Position numbers and translations under genes: made by a program. The notes below the pieces were generated by a model. That model made no database searches and was not told the origin of the DNA. It saw nothing but the letters and a program-made list of their open reading frames with translations. This document shows positions 5,775 to 9,717 of a stretch of DNA of 9,717 nucleotides, piece by piece; within the stretch, counting starts at the first letter, position 1; each line of letters opens with the position of its first letter. The stretch lies in NCBI GenBank assembly GCA_023448955.1, contig JAEXJU010000322.1:1-9717 (forward strand), in the 5' to 3' direction. This stretch comes from Bacteroidota bacterium (GTDB lineage: Bacteria; Bacteroidota; Bacteroidia; Flavobacteriales; Weeksellaceae).

Positions 5775-6851
5775 TTAATGGTATTTCAGCTTCATTGTTG
5801 GTTGGATTTTCAGAAGTGTTTCATAAATTAATTGAATTACATTCGCAACGTCTTCTTTTGAAACCATTTCTACTGTGGTGTGCATATATCGCAAAGGTAA
5901 AGAGATCAATGCACTGGGAACGCCGCCGTTGGAGTGTGCGAATGCGTCTGTATCTGTTCCTGTTGCTCGGCTTGCAGCAGCTCTCTGGAAAGGTATTTCT
6001 TTTTCTTTTGCTGTATCGATAATCAATTCTCGAATGGTGTGATGAACGCTTGGTGCAAAGAAGACAACAGGACCATCGCCACATTTTTGATCGCCTTCTT
6101 TTTTCTTTTCGATCATTGGTGTAGTAGTATCGTGGGTCACATCGGTTACAATCGCAATATTTGGTTTTATGGTGTCTGCAATCATATCTGCACCATATAG
6201 TCCCACTTCTTCCTGTACGGAATTGGTAATATATAATCCGAAAGGTAATTTATTTTTGTTTTCTTTCAGCAGCCTTGCCACTTCTGCAATCATAAATCCA
6301 CCAATACGATTATCCAAAGCACGGCAAACAAAATAGCGGTCATTCAGCTCGAAAAATTCATCAGGATAAGTAATCATACATCCTACGAATATTCCCAGAT
6401 CTTCCACTTCTTTTTTGGAAGTTGCGCCGCAATCGATGAAAATATTATCAATCTTTGGAGTCGGTTCGTTTTGATTAGCACTTCTGGTATGAATCGCAGG
6501 CCAGCCGAAAACACCTTTTACAATTCCTTTTTCACCATGAATATGAACCACTTTAGAAGGAGCGATGGTTTGGTCGGAACCACCATTTCTGATAACGTAG
6601 ATCAATCCATCATCTGTAATATAATTAACATACCAGCTTATCTCGTCTGCGTGAGCCTCAATCACAACTTTAAAATTTGCATCTGGATTGATGATCCCAT
6701 AAGCAGTTCCGTAATGATCTACCTCAATTTTATCAACATAAGGTTTGATATAATTCATCCAGATTTTCTGACCATTATGCTCATAGCCGGTGGGCGATGC
6801 TGTATTCAGATACTGTTCTAAAAACTGAATCGATTTTTTTTCGAATTTCAT
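5775..6851 (-). CDS. M42 family zinc metallopeptidase (glutamyl aminopeptidase / FrvX-like)
   Basis: A cytosolic di-metal aminopeptidase of the M42 (TET/FrvX/PepA) family, 358 residues, no signal peptide. The family's metal and catalytic residues are in order: EAHADE with His67 and Asp69, ALDNRIGG with bridging Asp180, SVQEEVGLYGA with catalytic Glu214 and ligand Glu215, TDVTHD with Asp237, and RYMHTTVEMV with His324. ATGTDTDAF (297-305) is also typical. Members form large dodecameric shells that trim peptides; some have cellulase or deblocking names in databases from old assignments. It is first in a two-gene unit with rpe. The pairing shows no obvious shared pathway, so co-transcription may be only positional. 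Exact substrate preference cannot be read from the sequence. Confidence 0.93.
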   Translation of the reverse strand: MKFEKKSIQFLEQYLNTASPTGYEHNGQKIWMNYIKPYVDKIEVDHYGTAYGIINPDANFKVVIEAHADEISWYVNYITDDGLIYVIRNGGSDQTIAPSKVVHIHGEKGIVKGVFGWPAIHTRSANQNEPTPKIDNIFIDCGATSKKEVEDLGIFVGCMITYPDEFFELNDRYFVCRALDNRIGGFMIAEVARLLKENKNKLPFGLYITNSVQEEVGLYGADMIADTIKPNIAIVTDVTHDTTTPMIEKKKEGDQKCGDGPVVFFAPSVHHTIRELIIDTAKEKEIPFQRAAASRATGTDTDAFAHSNGGVPSALISLPLRYMHTTVEMVSKEDVANVIQLIYETLLKIQPTMKLKYH

Positions 6852-6877
6852 ATAGTTAAGGAATGATTTTTGATTTG

Positions 6878-6885
6878 TAATTTTG
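6878..6885 (+). promoter_or_regulatory. Candidate -7 element for the DUF4294 gene
   Basis: TAATTTTG matches TAnnTTTG, in the short gap between the divergent M42 and DUF4294 genes. A start near 6892 would lie before the ATG at 6909 and after the in-frame TTG at 6870, which supports 6909 as the start. No TTG occurs at the right distance upstream. Confidence 0.45.
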
Positions 6886-6908
6886 CTGTTTTTATGAGAG
6901 TAAAAGTA

Positions 6909-7613
6909 ATGAATTTAAATAAATTTTTCCCTTTTCTTTTTCTATTCGTTGGCACGATGTGCTATTCCCAGCAGGATACGCTAAAGGTTGCTTCGTTTGA
7001 TGATATTCCGAAAAGTAAATTGCAAAAGGACGAATACGGAAACGAGTATTTCTACGACGAAGTTCAGAAAGCTAAGATATATAAGATCAATGGAGAGCAG
7101 GTAATTGTGTTAGATGAGCTTACGCTGAGAGCAAATCCGCATTTTAATAACCAGCTGGACAGGAATTATTATTTCTTTCTTAATAAAAAATTAAACAGGG
7201 TTTATCCGCTTTTTTTGGATGCTTTAGAGCAATATAACAGTATAAAATCGGAAAGCGCCAATATGAAGAGTGCGGAACGAAACAGATATATAAAGCAAAG
7301 GCAGACTGAACTGGCAGCTAGCTATGAAAAGCAACTCCGTGAACTTACAACCACAGAAGGTCAGGTTTTTGCAAAACTGATGAACAGAGCTACAGGAAAA
7401 ACAGTCTATGATATCATCAAGGAACTCAGAGGCGGCTGGAGTGCTTTTTGGTGGAATGTTAAAGGGAACATTGCTGATGTCAGTCTTAAAACGCCCTATG
7501 ATCCTCACAGGTTTCGGGATGATCTTTTTATAGAATCTCTATTGCAGTCTAATTGGAATCTTGGTTATCTGCAGCCATATCCGGGCGCTAACAATTTCAA
7601 AGTCAATAAATAA
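6909..7613 (+). CDS. Exported DUF4294 family protein
   Basis: This belongs to a Bacteroidota-specific family of unknown function (DUF4294). From the ATG at 6909 it is 234 residues and starts with a signal peptide (MNLNKFFPFLFLFVGTMCYS, cleavage likely before QQ), so it should be periplasmic or envelope-associated. The conserved family core is in the second half: NRVYPLFLDALEQYN, then a Lys/Arg-rich stretch, LRELTTTEGQVFAKLMNRATG, IKELRGGWSAFWWN and the closing TPYDPHRFRDDLFIE. No catalytic motif is recognisable. Longer readings from an ATG at 6894 (five more residues) or a TTG at 6870 are possible, but the promoter-like element at 6878-6885 argues against the TTG. It is transcribed alone and ends at a terminator shared with the convergent LolA-like gene. 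Confidence 0.85.
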   Translation: MNLNKFFPFLFLFVGTMCYSQQDTLKVASFDDIPKSKLQKDEYGNEYFYDEVQKAKIYKINGEQVIVLDELTLRANPHFNNQLDRNYYFFLNKKLNRVYPLFLDALEQYNSIKSESANMKSAERNRYIKQRQTELAASYEKQLRELTTTEGQVFAKLMNRATGKTVYDIIKELRGGWSAFWWNVKGNIADVSLKTPYDPHRFRDDLFIESLLQSNWNLGYLQPYPGANNFKVNK

Positions 7614-7614
7614 A

Positions 7615-7643
7615 AAAAGCACTACAATTTGGTAGTGCTTTTC
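7615..7643. terminator. Bidirectional terminator between convergent genes
   Basis: An 11-bp perfect stem, AAAAGCACTAC (7615-7625) and GTAGTGCTTTT (7632-7642), has a 6-nt loop and A/T runs on each side. It occupies nearly all of the 34-bp gap between the two convergent genes and can serve both. Confidence 0.88.
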
Positions 7644-7647
7644 TGTT

Positions 7648-8289
7648 TTATAATTCAGTAATCAGGTAATTCTGATATTTTGATTTGTCAAATGTAAATA
7701 AAGTGGGAGATAATTTTTGGTTCTCCTTATAATCATTAATTCCTATTACTGCCAGCTCGTTGCTAGTGGAAACCTGTTCCAGTTTTATAAGTTTTTTCTG
7801 AGGTGTATTAACATATAAAGTTACATTCTTCAGGCCATTATTTTTTACAGGAATCATTTTAATAACATCAACAGGAATTCCGCTCATTGTTTTTTTACCG
7901 GAATAAGTCACATTGTATTCTTTTTTATAAGAATCAAGATAGCTGAGTGGCGAGAAATGTATTTGCTCATCATTAGGCTTAGAAATGGTAACCTCTTTAT
8001 CTTCATCACTGATATTATACAGTTTATTTCCATCAAATATCTGTTCAGTTCCCATAATTTTTAGCTTATAGCGACTATTGTCGGAATAGAAAATGCCCGT
8101 TTGGGTATGAAGATTTTTTCCAGATCCGGAAGTGTAAGAGAATTTGAAATAAGAATTTTTTTTACTCTTATAGTTTCTAGTTACATCATCCAATATTGTT
8201 TTTGATTTATTATCGATAGTTTGTGAATGGGCAGCAAAGCCTGCTCCTAAAATCGTTAAAGTCAAAAGTGGCTTTAAATAATTTTTCAT
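7648..8289 (-). CDS. LolA-like periplasmic outer-membrane lipoprotein carrier
   Basis: A 213-residue exported protein. The N-terminus MKNYLKPLLTLTILGAGFAA followed by HSQ is a clear signal peptide with cleavage before Gln23. The remainder is a run of short beta strands typical of the LolA/LolB fold: SYFKFSYTSGSGK, QTGIFYSDNSRYKLKIMGTEQIFDGNKLYNI, then KKLIKLEQVS and SPTLFTFDKSKY. LolA ferries lipoproteins from the inner to the outer membrane; flavobacteria usually carry several divergent LolA-like proteins, so this one may not be the principal carrier. It has a good promoter (8314-8342) and stands alone. The fold call rests on overall pattern and the Bacteroidota LolA-like layout rather than on a catalytic motif. 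Confidence 0.8.
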   Translation of the reverse strand: MKNYLKPLLTLTILGAGFAAHSQTIDNKSKTILDDVTRNYKSKKNSYFKFSYTSGSGKNLHTQTGIFYSDNSRYKLKIMGTEQIFDGNKLYNISDEDKEVTISKPNDEQIHFSPLSYLDSYKKEYNVTYSGKKTMSGIPVDVIKMIPVKNNGLKNVTLYVNTPQKKLIKLEQVSTSNELAVIGINDYKENQKLSPTLFTFDKSKYQNYLITEL

Positions 8290-8313
8290 TTATAAATTGA
8301 TTATAATTTTAAA

Positions 8314-8342
8314 CAAAGGTAGTTTTTCAATATTGATGCCAA
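8314..8342 (-). promoter_or_regulatory. Promoter of the LolA-like gene
   Basis: On the minus strand TTG (8342-8340), an 18-bp spacer and TACCTTTG (8321-8314) fit TTG-N17-23-TAnnTTTG, about 25 bp before the start codon. The -33 TTG lies in a small inverted repeat, AATATTG (8329-8335) / CAATATT (8340-8346). A separate 14-bp palindrome (AGATTTATAAATCT, 8370-8383) lies further upstream in the 107-bp gap. Confidence 0.7.
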
Positions 8343-8396
8343 TATTTTTTTACTGATAAAATTATGTTAAGATTTATAAATCTAAGAAGTCCGAAT

Positions 8397-9032
8397 CTAT
8401 GGTAAAATAAAAAAGAAAATGGCACAGAAATGCATTATACTGCCTCCAAGAACAAAAAGATGCCATATCGGATGGTAAAAAGGTTTACGATCTTTTGCGT
8501 AAAAATAGATCCCGAAAGTGTAACAAAACCCGCCAAGAATAATAAAAGTCAATGCACCTGATGAGAGGTTTTCAATCATAGGTTTTATAGCGATGATGCA
8601 CATCCAGCCCATTAAAGCATAAAGCGATAAAGATATTTTTTCATTCCTGCGAAGTGAAGAAAATTTGAAAATAAAACCAATAATTGCAAGTCCCCAGGCG
8701 AATCCAAACATCGTCCATCCCCATACGCCTTTCAGTCCCAGTAAAGCAATGGGCGTGTATGTTCCGGCTATCAAAATGTAGATGCTGAGATGATCTGCTT
8801 TTTGACAGATTTTCTTCCATTTCAGTTTATAAGCTGCGTGATAAATCGTACTTGCTGAGTAGAGTGTAATCAGGCTGATACCAAAAACTAAAGATGTTGC
8901 TAAAGCAAGGGAATTTCCTCTCGTTAATGAATAAACGAGCATTAATATTAGGCCAATTACCGACAGTAAAATACCAGTGCCGTGCGTAATTACATTATAT
9001 AGCTCTTCCTTTTTTCGGTTCTTCTTTGGCAT
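8397..9032 (-). CDS. Hemolysin III / PAQR-type integral membrane protein
   Basis: A 211-residue protein with about seven hydrophobic membrane segments, in the hemolysin III (YqfA/TrhA, PAQR-like) family. Numbered from the ATG at 9032, it has YSASTIYH with His65, ADHLSIYILIAGTYTP with Asp80, and HPIWHLFVLGG with His187 and His191, matching the His/Asp/His-x3-His zinc site of PAQR hydrolase-like proteins; His201 follows in MHF. Despite the name, haemolysis is not established for most members; roles in membrane lipid homeostasis have been proposed for the family. An upstream TTG at 9050 would overlap the promoter element at 9048-9055, so 9032 is preferred. The basic N-terminus MPKKNRKKEE is expected to be cytoplasmic. 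Confidence 0.92.
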   Translation of the reverse strand: MPKKNRKKEELYNVITHGTGILLSVIGLILMLVYSLTRGNSLALATSLVFGISLITLYSASTIYHAAYKLKWKKICQKADHLSIYILIAGTYTPIALLGLKGVWGWTMFGFAWGLAIIGFIFKFSSLRRNEKISLSLYALMGWMCIIAIKPMIENLSSGALTFIILGGFCYTFGIYFYAKDRKPFYHPIWHLFVLGGSIMHFCAIFFFILP

Positions 9033-9047
9033 TGCTGAAAATTTTAT

Positions 9048-9055
9048 CAAAGTTA
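9048..9055 (-). promoter_or_regulatory. Candidate -7 element for the hemolysin III gene
   Basis: TAACTTTG on the minus strand matches TAnnTTTG, 15 bp before the ATG at 9032. It overlaps the alternative TTG start and so helps decide the start. No TTG at 17-23 bp upstream. A short inverted repeat (ATCATC 9066-9071 / GATGAT 9077-9082) lies just behind it. Confidence 0.45.
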
Positions 9056-9178
9056 TGGATTAAACATCATCTCTATGATGATTATGATACAGCATTTTAT
9101 TTTTAACAAACTTTAATTATTCAAAACATAAGAAAGATAATCGATCGTTATTTTTCATGAGTTGAAGTTTAAAATTCT

Positions 9179-9186
9179 TAGTTTTG
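9179..9186 (+). promoter_or_regulatory. Candidate -7 element for dacB
   Basis: TAGTTTTG matches TAnnTTTG, 13 bp before the dacB start. The nearest upstream TTG (9162-9164) is only 14 bp away, short of the usual spacing, so the match is partial. Confidence 0.4.
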
Positions 9187-9199
9187 AGAAAAAATTTTA

Positions 9200-9717
9200 A
9201 TGAAAAAGTGTTTCATTGTTTCTGTTGTTATTTCACAATTTTTTTTCTCACAGACCATTTCAGTTCAGCTCGATAAATCCGTGAAAGAAATGCTCTCTGC
9301 ACCCAACGCATTATCGGCAAATTTATCTTTTTATGTTTCCGATGAAAATGGTAACAAGATTTATGAATATAACGGAAACAAAGGCCTTTCTACGGCTAGT
9401 ACTCAGAAAATTTTTACTTCCGTAGCGGCCTTAGAAACACTCGGCAAAGATTACCAGTTCAGAACAACTGCTTCCTGTTCCGGGAAGATTTCGAATGGTA
9501 ACCTTGACGGCGACTTGTACATCACTTCCAACGGCGATCCCACTTTGGGAACATGGCGTTACGAAAATTATAAGCCGGAGAATTTTAAGCAACAGCTTTT
9601 AGACGCTGTCAGAAAATCAGGAATAAAAAAAATAAATGGAAACCTGATTGTAGATGATTCTTATTTCGATTTCCAAAGTACGCCAGGCGGCTGGCCTTGG
9701 AATGACCTGGGTAATTA
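9200..9717 (+). CDS. dacB: D-alanyl-D-alanine carboxypeptidase/endopeptidase, PBP4 type (3' truncated)
   Basis: The first 172 codons of a peptidase S13 (PBP4/DacB) protein; the window ends inside the gene. It starts with a signal peptide (MKKCFIVSVVISQFFFSQ, cleavage near SQ), so it acts in the periplasm on peptidoglycan, removing the terminal D-Ala and possibly cutting cross-links. The serine SxxK motif is S67-T-Q-K70 in LSTASTQKIFTSVAALETLG, almost identical in form to E. coli DacB. GDLYITSNGDPTLG (about 105-118) and NGNLIVDDSYFD with PGGWPWNDLG near the end are family blocks of the inserted domain. The SxN and KTG motifs would lie beyond the window. The ATG at 9200 has an A/T-rich leader and gives a complete signal peptide. 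Confidence 0.92.
   Translation, partial: MKKCFIVSVVISQFFFSQTISVQLDKSVKEMLSAPNALSANLSFYVSDENGNKIYEYNGNKGLSTASTQKIFTSVAALETLGKDYQFRTTASCSGKISNGNLDGDLYITSNGDPTLGTWRYENYKPENFKQQLLDAVRKSGIKKINGNLIVDDSYFDFQSTPGGWPWNDLGN

Noticed and set aside
5795..6821. Plus-strand open frames of 75-116 codons inside the M42 peptidase gene
   Set aside because: They are antisense to conserved metal-site regions of the peptidase, are Cys/Phe-rich and have no recognisable domain.
6870..6908. Longer DUF4294 protein from a TTG at 6870
   Set aside because: The TTG precedes the TAATTTTG promoter-like element and would place residues before the expected transcript start; the ATG at 6909 gives a clean signal peptide.
9033..9050. 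Six-residue N-terminal extension of the hemolysin III protein from a TTG at 9050
   Set aside because: The codon overlaps the TAACTTTG element, so it would not be transcribed from that promoter.
1..9717. CRISPR array, tRNA, rRNA, insertion sequence or phage genes
   Set aside because: No regularly spaced repeats, cloverleaf, rRNA blocks, transposase or phage-like proteins were seen on either strand.

Overview
The window is ordinary chromosome from an AT-rich member of the Bacteroidota, most likely Flavobacteriales close to Chryseobacterium/Epilithonimonas (family Weeksellaceae). The clues are a type IX secretion (T9SS) C-terminal sorting domain, a DUF4294 protein, A-rich translation starts without Shine-Dalgarno motifs, and several copies of the flavobacterial -7 promoter element TAnnTTTG. 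The genus is an inference. Both window ends cut genes.

Layout, left to right. (1) 1-1538 (+): 3' part of a secreted endonuclease I family nuclease with fibronectin III, lamin-tail-like and T9SS sorting domains. (2) 1846-4109 (+): a two-gene purine operon, purC and purF, 20 bp apart, closed by a perfect 43-nt palindromic terminator. (3) 4110-4492: the most interesting gap. It holds an intergenic repeat, the palindrome, a 12-bp tandem duplication, a second terminator pointing left, and a mirror-symmetric pair of promoter elements just before ndk. The leftward promoter and terminator would together make a transcript of about 125 nt. (4) 4493-4912 (+): ndk with a strong terminator. (5) 5108-6851 (-): M42 metallopeptidase followed by rpe, 16 bp apart. 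(6) 6909-7613 (+): exported DUF4294 protein, convergent with (7) 7648-8289 (-): exported LolA-like protein, sharing a bidirectional terminator. (8) 8397-9032 (-): hemolysin III/PAQR-type membrane protein. (9) 9200 to the end (+): 5' part of a PBP4-type D-Ala-D-Ala carboxypeptidase (dacB).

Functionally this is housekeeping: de novo purine synthesis (PurF is step 1, PurC makes SAICAR), nucleotide triphosphate balance (Ndk), the pentose phosphate pathway (Rpe, which indirectly supports PRPP supply for PurF), peptide turnover, and envelope maintenance. No mobile element, CRISPR array, tRNA or rRNA was seen. Three copies of a short structured intergenic repeat sit at 3' ends of genes; two are in one orientation and one is inverted.

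I found no clear new multi-gene system. The best candidates for new biology are the small leftward transcription unit at about 4301-4428 with its mirror promoter, and the repeat family.
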